Assembly: GCA_029204225.1 (NCBI GenBank)
Contig: CM055092.1
Coordinates: forward strand, 42,108,904 to 42,172,903
Origin: Diphasiastrum complanatum
Lineage: Eukaryota; Streptophyta; Lycopodiopsida; Lycopodiales; Lycopodiaceae
Direction: 5' to 3'
DNA length: 64,000 nucleotides
Below are positions 33,282 to 44,752 of this stretch, in pieces. Both the position numbers and the translations under genes were made by a program. The notes below the pieces were generated by a model, which saw only the letters and a list, made by a program, of their open reading frames with translations, did no database searches and was not told where the DNA came from. Position 1 is the stretch's first letter; every line of letters begins with the position of its first letter.

Positions 33282-34763
33282 CTAGCTTGGTTCAATCATT
33301 GCTTTACTAATCACTCCAAGTGATGATCTGAACTTCATAAAAGGTGTCTTTTGAAGTGGTTTAGTAAGTAGATCAGCTACACATTCATTGCTTGGAACAT
33401 GCTCCAAAGCAATCTCCTTGGCTTGCACCATTTCTCTTGCAAAGTGATGACATATCTCAATGTGCTTAGATCTTGCATGGAAGATTGGGTTAGATGCAAG
33501 GTGTTGGGCTGATATATTGTCATTGTAGATGATTGGTGCCTCCTCTAAATCCATGATCTTTAGTTCCACCAATAATCTCTTGATCCAAAGTACCTCCTTT
33601 GTAGTGGTTGTCAAAGCTTTGTACTCGGCCTCGGTTGAAGATAGAGATATAGTTTCTTGTTTTTTTGAAAGCCATGAAACCACACCTTCTCCTATGAAAG
33701 TTGAATAGTCACTTGTTGATTTCCTATCCCTCTTGTCCCCTGCAAAATCTGAATCACTAAATGCATGAAGGTTAATCACATCTCCTCTATATAGAATCCC
33801 AAAATCCAATGTACCCGAGATGTATCTTAGAATCCTCTTAGTCTTTTTCCAATGGATATTCAATGGCTTTTGCATGGATTGGCTCAACCTACATACACTT
33901 AAGCTAAGATCTGGTCTAGTTATAGTGGTCCACATTAAGGAACCTTTAAGTTGCCTAAACAAAGTGATGTCCATGAAGGATCTTTCATCATCTTCATTTG
34001 GCACTTTTACATCTTGCTCCATTGGTGTGTCAACACTTTTGCATACTTCCATCTTAAACTTCTTCAAAAGACTTTGAGAATAGTTTACTTGACTTATAAA
34101 GATAAAATCAGACCCTCTAAGTACTTCTATGCCTAAGATGAAGTGAAGACACCCTAGATCTACCATCTTGAACTCTAAGGATAGATCTATCTTGATTTTT
34201 TCAATACCATCAACACTATTTCCACTAATGATGATGTCATCTACATAAATGAGTAAAAGTACAATACCAACATCATCAAACTTAATGTAAAGAGTGGGAT
34301 CATATTCACTTTGAACAAAAGAAAGTGAAATAAGATAGCAATGTAGTCTTGAATTCCAAGATCTTGAGGCTTGCTTCAAGCCATAGATGCTTCTTTGGAG
34401 ATGGCATACTTTGTTCTCCATTCCATGCTTGATGAACCCTTGTGGCTGCTCCATATAGATATCCTCTTCCAAAAAACCATTCAAGAAAGCATAAGAGACA
34501 TCCATTTGACATAGAATCCATCCAAAATGTGATGCAAGTGCAATGATTAGTCTTATTGTGACCATCTTGGCCACGGGTGCAAAAGTTTCCTCATAGTCTA
34601 TCCCTCTCTCTTGAGCATAACCTTTTGCAACTAATCTTGCTTTATGTTTGTTAACACTCCCATTTGCATTCAACTTAAGCTTGAAGACCCACTTGCATCC
34701 TATTACATTCCTTTGAGGTCTCTCAACAAGCAACCAAGTTTCATTCTCAATCAAGGCATCATA
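33282..34763 (-). pseudogene. Copia A2 3' half: RT and RNase H (inverted)
   Basis: Open for 490 codons from an internal ATG (34754): WLLVERPQRNVIGCKWVF, MDVSYAFLNGFLEEDIYM, YGLKQASRSWNSRL, YVDDIIISG, RNase H SSTEAEYKAL, HARSKHIEICHHF, and the tail ECVADLLTKPL missing from A1. The PPT (33268-33278) and 3' LTR follow. RT and RNase H look catalytically complete, but they are cut from gag-integrase by the inversion, so the product cannot be made. Confidence 0.92.
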
Positions 34764-34848
34764 ATGATGCTAATTTTCAAGAAGAAAATGTGCTATATGT
34801 ATCTCATATGCGCAAAATTTGCTATTATGCCACTTTTTACTGATATAT

Positions 34849-35030
34849 TGTAGCGGCCTTAGTTCACCTGTCACGCATAGATTCGTTCCCAAGGGAATAG
34901 TGCTTCCCTTACGAAGTTAGCTTGTAAATACTACTCTAACCACACCTAGATTAACCACATCTAACTATCCACCCTACTTTAACCACAAGCATGAGAAGAA
35001 AGAATAGATGACAATGGGGGAGGTACTTAC
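34849..35030 (-). repeat. Gypsy F LTR fragment
   Basis: Matches 45157-45340 in the same orientation (TGTAGCGGCCTT, then GATTCGTTCCCAAGGGAA). Cut at 35030 by the D1 LTR. No F PBS lies to its left. Confidence 0.85.
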
Positions 35031-35442
35031 TGTGAAAAATGCAAAAAATTATGCTTGGTCAAGGCCAAATCTATGTATATAGAATGATTACACATGTGTG
35101 GAGCCTGTTTCCATGTGTGAAATAAATGCACAAATCTAGTTATCTAGTCATATGCCACATGGCATCAATCTAGAGATTGCATGAAGCCACATCATGAGAT
35201 TAGGTGTCAATTCTCATGTGTAGAGGCCTGCTCACATGTGTGGAATAAGTTGAGGAAGTCAAATTTGCACTTCTAGAGGAATTTTTCCTAGTTCTCTACA
35301 TAGAAGAAAAATGGACCAAAAGTGCTCAAAATAGAAGGTTTTGTCCAAGTGTCAATTTTGCATGATGAATCATCACATGACAAAGCACCCTCACACATGT
35401 GGGATCAAAGGGATGATCAATACCACAAGCTCTCACTTTTTG

Positions 35443-35451
35443 TATATATAG
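35443..35451 (+). promoter_or_regulatory. TATA box of D1 LTR
   Basis: TATATATAG followed by AGCCACA, identical in the D2 3' LTR at 41685-41693. Downstream sequence carries the CACACGTGTG palindrome at similar spacing (about 165-185 bp), as in family A. Confidence 0.5.
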
Positions 35452-35627
35452 AGCCACATTTGGCCATAATCAACAAGCAACACCAATCTTGGTTTAGGGT
35501 TTAGGGTCAATTTCTTGTCAACACCAATTCTTGTCAATTTCATCATTTGTCTTGATTTTTCTTGATAGTTTTGAGTTCCTATTATATTGTACTTTGATTT
35601 CAGACTGGAGTCCGTAATCTAACAGGT

Positions 35628-35643
35628 TTTCACACGTGTGAAA
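35628..35643. promoter_or_regulatory. Palindrome TTTCACACGTGTGAAA in D1 LTR
   Basis: A perfect 16-bp palindrome preceded by CAGACTGGAGTCCGTAATCT. In D2 the equivalent (41848-41863) is degraded to TTTCGCATGTGTGAAA. Confidence 0.55.
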
Positions 35644-35812
35644 CCAGCAAGTACGATTCCCTTTCATTTATGATTGTTCTTGTTAGATTTTCTCATCTAA
35701 ATTTGATCTAAATTGATCTAAATCTTGTATAGATTGATAGATCAATTGTATCTAACATCCAATCACTCTTGTGGATCATTTTAGGATCCATTCTTGGTCC
35801 AATTTTGTACAA

Positions 35813-35938
35813 CCATTAATTATGACCATGTACACATAAGGGCCCCAATTCCCTTATAGTCACAATTAGCTTACGGGTTGTTGGTCTACCAGTCCCTAGC
35901 ATGGACACGCTACCCGAGACCAGTCATGGGCATGACAT
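35813..35938 (-). repeat. Gypsy E 3' LTR fragment
   Basis: Matches 44627-44752 (AACCATTAATTATGA... GTCATGGGCATGACA). On the minus strand the LTR starts TGTCATGCCCATGAC. Next to it (35939-35955) is a purine run on the minus strand, AATAAGGGGGGAAGAA, the likely PPT. Confidence 0.8.
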
Positions 35939-36019
35939 TCTTCCCCCCTTATTCAAGTTTTGTCCTCAAAACTAAAAACTGAAAAAGTTCCTCCTTAAGC
36001 TTCCTTCCTATTTCCAAGA

Positions 36020-36318
36020 ATCATCATCGTCTGTACATCCCTTTCATCGAACCAGATGCCCAGTAACTATAAGATTTCTCAATCGTTTAGTTCTTGTATC
36101 CAAGATCTTTTTGGGTTCAAGACGAGATACACTCGATGATTCATCCAACAGGTCCAACTGATCTCCAGATCCAAGATGCTCTCCTTCACGAAGACTCTTT
36201 TTGAGATGACTTACATGAAATATGAGATGCTCTTGCGATCCTTCCGGGAGTTCCAACTGGTAAGCTAAGGATCCGATCTTTTTTAAGATCTTAAACAGTC
36301 CTCTATATCTAGGGGATG
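36020..36318 (-). pseudogene. Gypsy E integrase C-terminus with chromodomain-like end
   Basis: The minus strand reads YRGLFKILKKIGSLAYQLEL, PEGSQEHLIFHVSHLKKSL, EPKKILDTRTKRLRN, VTGHLVR, stop, KGCTDDDDSW. The pattern (GPFKVLKKIG-AY-LELP, FHVSLLKK, EP-ILD-R, LVKWKG---DDATW) is that of chromovirus integrases, whose chromodomain directs insertion into chromatin. The Trp of the usual WKG is a stop (TGA). Only this C-terminal end survives. Confidence 0.82.
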
Positions 36319-37385
36319 TTTACTAATGCAAGCCAGTATGCATTACACTTGAATCCATAGAGATTCTCAAAAAATACCCAACCCCCCACTTGGAGGTCTC
36401 TCGGTGATCTTTTTCAGGCTTGCATAATGTCGGTCCCCATCCTGGGTACACTAGACATTCTCACGTGCAATTCATAGCATTTCCCGCATATCATGTAGAA
36501 AATCCACTACTTCCTTAAACTTGAACGCCCGAATCTCTACCGCAATGGGTGATATAGGTTTAAAATTATACGTAAGCACACACAGGCTACAACCGGTAGC
36601 CAAATGCTTACTATAACTCAATCTCCATCAATAATAATTTCCTCTCCGAGGAGATTGTTAAGAAAATATGAACACATATCTTAATTGATCTTCTGATCGC
36701 CCAGATAATCCTTCTTTTAAACAATCAAGTATAGCTAGAATCTGAACTATGATTTGTCAATCATAATTCATCGGATTCTTGTCCTATACTTAATAAAAGA
36801 AGACAACTACCAATGATTAGAAGAACTTTAAGTTCAGAGTCATCTCTAGTTTAGCAAATACGGCCACCAAAAGCGACCGGTGAATTTCAAATCGCAAATG
36901 TTCATAATGTCACTTTGGTAATCCACAAAGCCTAAACAGACACTCTATAACGTCTTGGTCTGTACCCGAATAAACATAGTCGATTTGATTAGGTGACCAG
37001 TCGTACCAAAATTCTACTAACCTGTTTATTCATCCGGGGTATGAATACTTTCCTCTCATATGGATTAAGTATTTCCTAGAATCTGAGTTATGATTTACCA
37101 ATCCCAACTCTCCATATTCCCAAGACCATACCAATCATAAGAGTGTGTTATAAATCTTAAAAGACACGTGAGTTGTTGCTAAAAGTCCTTTCCATTTGGA
37201 AAGTTCCATACTTTTACAACTCACACACGGTGCCAATATAAGAATTGTAATCTAAAAACTGCCCTTACTTTAGACATGGCACAAATTGTCATTCCAAAGT
37301 TAGGGTCCCAATCTAGAATACATCTAGATTTTTCTCTTAAGTTCTAATCTAGAATAACTTAAGATTTACCGGAACCTCATTACAT
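36319..37385 (-). other. Gypsy E internal or leader DNA with a long repeat copy
   Basis: No coding domain seen. 36890-37258 is a direct repeat of 43855-44228, which lies beside the E 5' LTR; here it lies near the pol end, implying a deletion or a second copy. The stretch 37259-37385 (ATCTAGAATA-rich) is unassigned. Confidence 0.5.
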
Positions 37386-37531
37386 GAAGTTCTTGTTAGG
37401 ATTTTGTGTCTAGAATTGATCTAGATTGATGTTAATCTGAAGTAGATTGATAGATCAAGTACTCTGACAACCAATCCCTCTTGAGGATCAGATTAGGATC
37501 CACTCTTGGTCCTTTTTGTACTTTTCCCACA

Positions 37532-37544
37532 TGGTATCAGAGCC
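37532..37544 (+). other. Primer-binding site of D2
   Basis: TGGTATCAGAGCC after LTR end TTTTCCCACA. Confidence 0.92.
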
Positions 37545-39209
37545 TAGTACAAGAGGTTTTGTTGAAATTGATAGGGTTAATCCAAACCAAAGCCAAAATT
37601 AGCAGTTTTTTGGAAACTAGTCAAATTTTGTGTAGCGAGTTGGATTTGATAGCTATCCTCAAAAATTTTTGTCCAAATCTTGTTGTGGGCTGTAGGAACT
37701 CTTTTCACACGTGTGAGTCTGTACAGCTCCGGTTTTGACTGAAAAATTTCAAAAATTTGTAGAAATTGACTCACATACCCAATTTGAGTGATTTTTGGTG
37801 CAAAATCAAGCATTTTCTATAGTAAATCTAATTCCTTGATTAGTTCTTGGATTAGATCAGCCAAGAAATTAAATTTGAAGCTTGAATTAGGTGCATTAAT
37901 TGATTATCTCTGATTTTTTGAGTCCATGTTGAAGTTGAGAGAGATTTTGCTAAAAATCATAGATTAAGGAGTGATATGCAAGGTGAGAGGTTGAAATCCA
38001 TTGTACCATCACTCTAGATTTGTTCAAGAGTGATAGGGTCAAGTTTAGAAGCATCAATTTGCTAGAAAACATCCTTGGATCTATTCTCCAAGTGAAACCT
38101 TTGAGAGTTTCTAGTGCATATAGAGCATCTATGCAAATCTTTTGTATAATTTGACATAGATTGGCTTAAATTGAGAGTTCTAGAAAAGAGATTGAGATCC
38201 AAGTCACATTGTTCAGTCCTACTCAATTTTTTTGAGTGATTGTAAGGTTTGAAAAGAGTCATTAAGGTGTCTATGGCAAATATGTAGAGAGAGATCCAAT
38301 TTTCTAAGAGTTTCTTCCTTCATAGAGGGCAAGATCTAGAAGCTCATTATGTGTTGTTATAGGTGAAGAATTTGTCGTCTCCTAGGTGATCAAATCTTTC
38401 TCTAAGTGGTATTAGCTCTTTGAAGCACAATATCTTTGTGAGAAAAATCACAACTTTTGATTTTGAATTTCATTCCAAGTCTTAAAAAGTAGAGTAATTG
38501 GTGGAATCCAATAGGAGTGATTGAATTCAATTTGTTGAGCAAAAATTGACATAGAATGTATGAAACTCAAATTAGTTCTATTCAACTTTCTTTGTGAGAG
38601 TGTGAGGGTCAATTTGTGATCCCATTGGATGTCTAGAATGAGGAGGAGTCCATATTTGAGTATTCATGCATGGTTGAGATCTTTGTGAATCTCTAGTTGT
38701 CTAATTTTTAAGCTTTGTAGAAAATTAGTGGTATAGTTTGTTGTCAAATCAAATAAAATTCATTCTAAATCTCAAGTGTGAGATTATTTGGGTCAAGAGT
38801 GAGTCCAAAATAAGTGATTAAGTTTGACTTTCATGTATTTGAAACAAAACCCATCTTTTGTTCAAGAATCTCAAGTGTTGAGAAAACTAGTCAAGTGAAA
38901 AGGAAAATCTAGGTGTCAAATCTTTTTCATATCCATTTCAACTTTCAAAAGAAAAAGTCATTGGTATTTGATGAGTCCAATAGGAGATTGGATCTCATTT
39001 CTTTAGTGATTTGATTAAAAGATTGTGTGCTTTTGTCTTAGTGATCAAAGCAAAGTTTCCAAGTGACTAGTCATTACTGTGAAGATTGATTCTTAGGTTT
39101 GTGAGCTAGACCTTTTGTAGATCCTTCTAGATTGTTGAAGATGTTCAAATCTAGTCTCTTGAAAGTCACAAATTACATTTGTAGAATGATATCACAGGTT
39201 TTTATTCAC
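37545..39209 (+). other. Long untranslated leader of D2
   Basis: About 1.66 kb, twice the A leader, without ORFs of note. It contains TCACACGTGTGA at 37705-37716 and repeated phrases such as TTGTGAGA, AGAGTGA and TCAAGTG. Repetition suggests local expansion. Confidence 0.5.
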
Positions 39210-39790
39210 ATGGCATCAATAGGTGGCATCCTATTGAAGGAAAGAAAGGATCCTGAGTGCAACCTTTGTGGTAAGGGAGGATATTTTTTCTCAAGATGAT
39301 ACAAAAAGAAGACCAATCCATCCAAGGAGAACCAAAGCAGGGGGTCGAGGTGAAGGATGGAGCTTCAAATTCAAAATGCAAATACAAGAAGGAAAAGTCC
39401 AAGGAAAGGTGTTTCCTTTGTGGAAAGGTGAATGAGGCTTGGAGTCTCACAAGGACTTGCAAGATTTGTCTTCAAGAGTCCATCACAACACGTGTCAAAT
39501 CTTTTGAAATTTTTCATTTGGAAGTGCATTGTTTGGTCCAAGATGCAATGATAGATGTCACTTTCATGAAAGTAACTTGGATTTATTTTATGTCCTTGGA
39601 AAGTATTTTGCTTGGAACTTTAAATAAGTTCAAACTTATTGTTATGGTCCAAGAGAAATCAATCAAGAATAAGGAGCAGCAATCACAAAATCAAAATAGT
39701 TTCATTTATGCTATCATGTCAACTTATGAAGAACCATTTTGCTTTGAAGAGATTTTACGGTATCTCAAAGGTGGATTAAGGCAATACTAG
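39210..39790 (+). pseudogene. D2 Gag remnant with zinc-knuckle-like motifs
   Basis: ATG at 39210 gives MASIGGILLK, like the Gag start of A and C, then jumps to PECNLCGKGGYFFSR, a degenerate CCHC knuckle, and stops (TGA, 39297). A second frame (39296-39790) has KERCFLCGK, then an unfamiliar stretch, ending STYEEPFCFEE, which matches the Copia linker just before RT (A1: SSFEEPSNVEDAL; C1: LLEEPSSFEEAY). Nearly all of Gag, protease and integrase is therefore deleted between recognisable ends. Confidence 0.6.
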
Positions 39791-40623
39791 TTGAGTGTGA
39801 TGCCTTAAAAGATAGCAAAATATGTTTTCATTGTAAGCTTACAATAGTTATGAAGTCAAGAAAATGGAAATATCTTCATAATGTAGGATCTTTTGGTTTC
39901 AATAAGAGCATGAATGATGTGTTCATTCATAAAGATGAAAATTGTAAGTTTTCAATCTTAAAGGCAAGTTGTAAACTTCTTATGAGAATAAGTAAAGCAT
40001 CCAAAGTGGACACTTATATCCATAAGCAAGTAGTTAGCCTTATTGAGATGGAAATACCTTTTGATTTCAATATTGGAAAAATCATGCCAAGTTGTGGTGA
40101 TTTTTGGACTTATGTTTCTAGCATAAGTAATCTTGATAATCATAGGAAGTGCATATTGAATGGTCATAATTGTTGTGATCATTATGAGACATGGAGGTCT
40201 CGGATTTCCATCAAAAAGGAGCACCATGAAGAGGATCTTAAGGAGTCATCTCAAGGTTCAAATGTGCTAAGGATTGAGGAGGAGAATCCTTCTCAAGGTT
40301 CAAGTGTGCCAAGGATTGAGGAGGAGAGACCTTCTCAATTTGTGCCAAAAAGAAACTCAAGAAATATGGTTGAATCCATGTGGCTCACATTTCAAGGGAA
40401 AGAAGAGCATATCTCATGTGGTATACATCTCATACTTACTTCTCTTATGTCATTTGATAAATCAATTTGCTTTAGTGAGATCATTGCATCTCAAAATTGG
40501 AGTAAAGCCGTACTAGTTGAGCATGAAGTTTTTCTTGAGAACATAGATGATGTTCTAAAAAGGTTGAAATTGTTTAAATCAATTAGAAAGCAAATGGTTA
40601 TTTCATCAAATGTATGCTCTTAA
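39791..40623 (+). CDS. D2 ORF with unknown module 1 and a Copia linker
   Basis: Open frame that can be read from about 39765 (RWIKAILVECDALKDSK, the Copia pre-RT hinge) past the ATG at 39850 to 40623. Then comes an unknown module of about 110 residues (SILKASCKLLMRISKASK, DTYIHKQVVSLIEMEIP, CGDFWTYVSSISNLDNH). After it the Copia linker reappears with a doubled phrase SSQGSNVLRIEEENPSQGSS and RNSRNMVESMWLTFQGKEEH, followed by a second hinge, NWSKAVLVEHEVFLEN. RT should follow but does not. I do not recognise the module. It could be diverged filler or a captured gene piece. Confidence 0.55.
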
Positions 40624-41014
40624 GTCATGTAAGAGCAAGAGTGATTTGCTCACTCATAGTTTGAAAATTTGTATTGAGGCAAATTGTAAAATCTTTATGA
40701 GAGTAAGTGAATCATCTTCTAAAGACACTTATCTCCATAATGAAGTATTTAGCCTCATTGGATCAGAGATTAGCATGGTGAACAAGCATGAAAATATGAT
40801 GCAAACACTTTGTTATTATAGCATGCATAGTCTTGCCAATTTGGATGAGTCTAATTCTCTAGATTGTGGTAACATGATGTTAGATCTTTGTGATCCTAAT
40901 AAATCAAGAAGAAATTTTTATTTTCTCATGAAGGAGCATGCACATGAAGGAGCAAGCCTCAAGGTCAAGCATCTACATGAAAATTGGAAGGAATCAATTT
41001 TGGAGGTGCTATGA
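40610..41014 (+). CDS. D2 ORF with unknown module 2
   Basis: 134 codons, overlapping the previous frame by 14 bp in another phase. It repeats module 1: IEANCKIFMRVSESSSK (module 1: LKASCKLLMRISKASKV), DTYLHNEVFSLIGSEIS (DTYIHKQVVSLIEMEIP), HSLANLDES (SSISNLDNH). DNA similarity is visible too (CTTATGAGAATAAGT versus CTTTATGAGAGTAAGT). The end, LHENWKESILEVL, echoes the hinge. No known domain. Both copies remain largely open despite the element's age. Confidence 0.5.
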   Translation: MYALKSCKSKSDLLTHSLKICIEANCKIFMRVSESSSKDTYLHNEVFSLIGSEISMVNKHENMMQTLCYYSMHSLANLDESNSLDCGNMMLDLCDPNKSRRNFYFLMKEHAHEGASLKVKHLHENWKESILEVL

Positions 41015-41206
41015 TGGTGCAAAGCTCTCAAGCTCATCAAAGATGTCAAAATCAAAGAAGCACTATCATGGATATGGTGATTTCAGATCAACATCAAGCT
41101 CATTGGCTGATCTTCACACCTTTTGAACCAGCAAAGACCAACTCAGCCCATGGAGTCAAGTTCAAGATCATCATGTTTTCCATCAAGCTAGATTTTTGAG
41201 GAGGAG

Positions 41207-42036
41207 TGTGAAAAATGCAATAATAAGCTTGGTAGAGGCCAAAAATCTTGTATATAGATAAACACACATGTGTGGAGCCTGTTCCCACGTGTGAAACTAG
41301 TGTACTTGTCATGTAGCATAATCATCTATGTTGTGCATATGATTTAATTCAAGTTCTAGTGAGTAAAATGGCCAAAAACTAGTTTTCTAGACACGTGACA
41401 CATGCCATCAATCTATTGATTGCATGAGCCACATCCTTTGGTTAGGTGTCATATCCCATGTGTAGAGGACAGCTCACACGTGTGGAATATGCTTAAGTAG
41501 GTGAATTTTGACTTCTAGAAGATCTCCAAGTAGATCTCCATATAGAAGAGAAATGGACCAAAAGTGCTCAAAATAGAAGGTTTTGTCCAAGTGTCAGTTT
41601 TGCATGATGAATCATCATAAGAAAAAGCACCTTCACACATGTGGGATCAGAGGGATGATAAGTACCATGAGCTCCCACTTATTGTATATATAGAGCCACA
41701 TTTGGCCATAATCATAGTGAGACACCAATCTTGGTTTTGGAAGCAATTTTGAGTGATTCTCTCCATTTGTCTACATTTGTTTTGATTGTTTTGAGGTTCT
41801 ATCAATGTGTATTTGATTTTCAGGTTGGAGTCCATACTCAGACAATGTTTCGCATGTGTGAAACCATAAAGTACACTTACCTTCAATTAATGATTGTTCC
41901 GGTTAGGAATTTGTGTCTAGAATTGATCTAGATTGATCTTAATCTAAAGTAGATTGATAGATCAAGTAATCTGACAACCAATCCCTCTTGAGGATCAGAT
42001 TAGGATATACTCTTGGTCCTTTTTGTAATTTTTCCA
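41207..42036 (+). repeat. 3' LTR of D2
   Basis: Starts TGTGAAAAATGCAATAATAAG after GAGGAGGAG; ends near TTTTTCCA (the 5' copy ends TTTTCCCACA). About 830 bp. Paired palindromes at 41262-41295 and 41450-41490; TATA box at 41685-41693. Confidence 0.85.
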
Positions 42037-44254
42037 TAGTTCTAACCTTTGGCAAACAACTATCCAACTCTCCTGAGTCTTCTGGGATAGCATTCCATCA
42101 ATTCCAAATGGGAAAAGATAAGGCCAAAAGGTTCTTATGTATTCCAATAAATGAATCTGTAAATGAATCCAATATGACTAATATACGTTTTGACTTAGAA
42201 GCAATACATCTAAACAACAATATTCATAAGTAAGATTATATTGTTGATTCTCCTCAACTAACTCAGAAGTAACGCTTCTGACTAGGTTAGCTGTATCAGA
42301 TTTAGAAAATGTTTAAATGTCTCGATGTGGTACCATAACACCATGTTTAATCTGATTCTAAATCATTTCTAGGTAAATAAGCAATTCTCAATGAGAAATT
42401 ACAATAACCTAGTGAGAAATTGTCTCAAACACAATTCTCATCAATATGCCTATGTACCAACAACTAGTTTTATGCATGCAAATAAACTTAGTTCATGGAA
42501 TACTTTGTAGATCCACAAGATTAGAAGTTTGTACAAAAGGTTTTAATGATCCCACCAAGATTCACTTACATAGCATATCTCTACAGATAACTCCTGATCT
42601 GTACACAACACTTTCATAACCGAGAATCCTGTAACTTGGTTATCTTCTAAGAGAGAATATTTCTCAAAGAGTGCTATTTCACAATCAAAAAATCTCAACC
42701 GAAGATTAGCTCAAAAGAATATATTGTTAGCATGAATTTCTTTCCTTGCATCAATCCACGGATCTCAATCCATACTAAGATCAAGCTGATTGCTTTCAGC
42801 AAGGAATAGTTTTTTGCAAACTCCTATCTTGCAATAGAATTCCAAGTTCTAACACAAATCAATCAGACTTGTTATCAACCACTTTTCTACCACAAGAGTA
42901 CTTTCTAATTTTTCTCCCCTTTAAATCTTCAAATCAGATATCTACTATAATCCATAAAGGATTTCTATAATGTCCAAATATCCTATCATTTTTTATTCAT
43001 AAAATAGGTCCATCATCGATATAACAGATTCCACCTTGAATCTATGACCGATGTTTCTCCTTGATAATTCTCTTTTCTTCCTACTTCGTCCCCTTTTTAA
43101 CAGGAAATGCCATGAGTTAAAAAGGGGTACAGATCATTTGAGATTTGCCCAGGAGAAAAGTCTAAGAAGATATCCGAGAAAATCTTGAAAGCCAAAAGAA
43201 GTGTTGCATCATTGTAAGTAAATACCAATGATGTCCCAACACAATGACTTTAACAAAAGATCTTCATTATTACCAAGCTTGAGAATTGACCTGTAAATTA
43301 GAAAATGATTACTTGAAGATTTAGAAAATGGTTTCATTAACCATATTTGTGACTTCATCCATGGTCAACGGGTAATTATAATTACCTTCCAAGGAATCAC
43401 ATAAAGTCAGGTTAACAAGTGTGTTTTGAAATTCATCAATATATCTTTATAAAGAAATAGCTTGCCGGGTTTCCGGTTTTGTAAATTTGAGATATCCAAG
43501 AAAGGGGTCATGACCAATATCTCAAATTTCTAACAAAACACTCGTTTTATGACTGATAGTTATTTGACATCACTAAGACTTATAGCCATACCATGGTCAA
43601 CTAATCCAGTTAGTTTCAGATCTTCATTTTGGAATTGCATGCGTCCCATACCATAGGTTCTTCCACCACAAAGGCCCTCCACTTCCTGATCAAAGTTTCA
43701 GAAAAAAATAGTACAATAATATGAAGTTGTCGGGATTTATAAAAAATTCCAACTTCACTCAAACAAATGTACTTTCGTCCCTTTTCATAATCTTTACAGT
43801 CATCGTAAGACTCACAGTGACAAATTTAGAAATGGGGAAGAATGAACCGACGAAGAATCGCGAATGTTCATAATGTCACTTTGGCAATCCACAAAGCCTA
43901 AACAGACACTCTATAACGTCTTGGTCTATACTCGAATAAACATAGTCGATTTGGTAAGGTGATCAGTCGTACCAAAATTCTACTAACCTGTTTATTCATC
44001 CGGGGTATGAATACTTTCCTCTCCTATGGATTAGATATTTCCTAGAATCTGAGTTATGATTTACCAATCCCAACTCTCCATATTCCCAAGACCATACCAA
44101 TCATAAGAGTGTATTATAAATCTGAAAAAAAACATGAGTTGTTCCTAAAAGTCCTTTTCATTTGGAAAGTTCCAGACTTTTACAACTCACACATGGTGCC
44201 AATATAAGAATTGTAATCTAAAAAATGCCTTACTTTTTTATTGGCTCTAATACC
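42037..44254 (-). other. Gypsy E internal DNA, no coding signal, repeat beside PBS
   Basis: No ORF or domain is visible in over 2 kb. The right end holds a 370-bp direct repeat (43855-44228) of 36890-37258. At 44242-44254 the plus strand reads GGCTCTAATACCA, so the minus strand has TGGTATTAGAGCC, a one-mismatch initiator tRNA-Met PBS. Confidence 0.55.
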
Positions 44255-44752
44255 AATATAAATTCCTCAATCCAAGGATCCTATTCTAAGCATACCAATC
44301 ACAAGCAACACAAGGGAACCTGATGGTGGACAAACCAACCCAACCAAACCTAGATCGAACGGATCTAGCCCCCAAGCTATGGATCAATCACTCAAAGAGG
44401 AATGAGGCATCACACCAGCAGAAACCCGCCACCGGTCATGCTATCAAGCATACACTAGTGAGAGCCCAATAGGTCTACTTATACCCTCCAAGGTCCATGC
44501 ACCACTAGTAGTGCACTGTGACACCTCACTGGACACCTCTGCAGCCTATCTGGGCCACGTCATCCAGTTCTCCAATGACTCACTGATAGACCCATACAAA
44601 TCCACCATCAAGTGTTTAGACCTACAACCATTAATTATGAACATGTACACATAAGGACCCAATTCCCTTATAGTCACAATTAACTTACGGGTTGTTGGTC
44701 TACCGGTCCCTAGCGTGGACACGCTACCCGAGACCAGTCATGGGCATGACAG
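44255..44752 (-). repeat. 5' LTR of Gypsy E
   Basis: Between the PBS complement and TGGGCATGACA. About 498 bp. Its right 126 bp match 35813-35938. The inner boundary shows ATATAA rather than the expected TG, perhaps mutated. It interrupts the Gypsy F RT at 44753. Confidence 0.65.

Larger units (their letters stand above)
35031..35812 (+). repeat. D-family LTR (D1), nearly complete
   Basis: Starts TGTGAAAAATGC like the D2 3' LTR at 41207 and follows it to TTGGTCCAATTTTGTAC, lacking only about the last 10-20 bp. It is joined directly to an E LTR piece. Features: paired palindromes at 35090-35119, TATATATAG at 35443-35451 and a 16-bp palindrome at 35628-35643. Confidence 0.85.
37386..42036 (+). 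mobile_element. Non-autonomous Copia-derived element D2
   Basis: Partial 5' LTR (37386-37531), PBS (37532-37544), a 1.7-kb leader, a short coding region with Copia remnants and an unknown duplicated module (39210-41014), PPT GAGGAGGAG (41198-41206) and 3' LTR (41207-42036). Protease, integrase, RT and RNase H are absent, so it would need proteins from a related Copia element. Confidence 0.82.

Noticed and set aside
35491-35507. TTTAGGGTTTAGGG, resembling plant telomere repeat
   Set aside because: Only two units, inside the D1 LTR; the D2 LTR has TTGGTTTTGG here. Too short to be a telomere or interstitial telomeric tract.
37259-37385. Missing 5' part of the D2 5' LTR hidden here
   Set aside because: Text before about 37386 does not match D1 or the D2 3' LTR; it continues the E-type DNA. 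The LTR is truly truncated.
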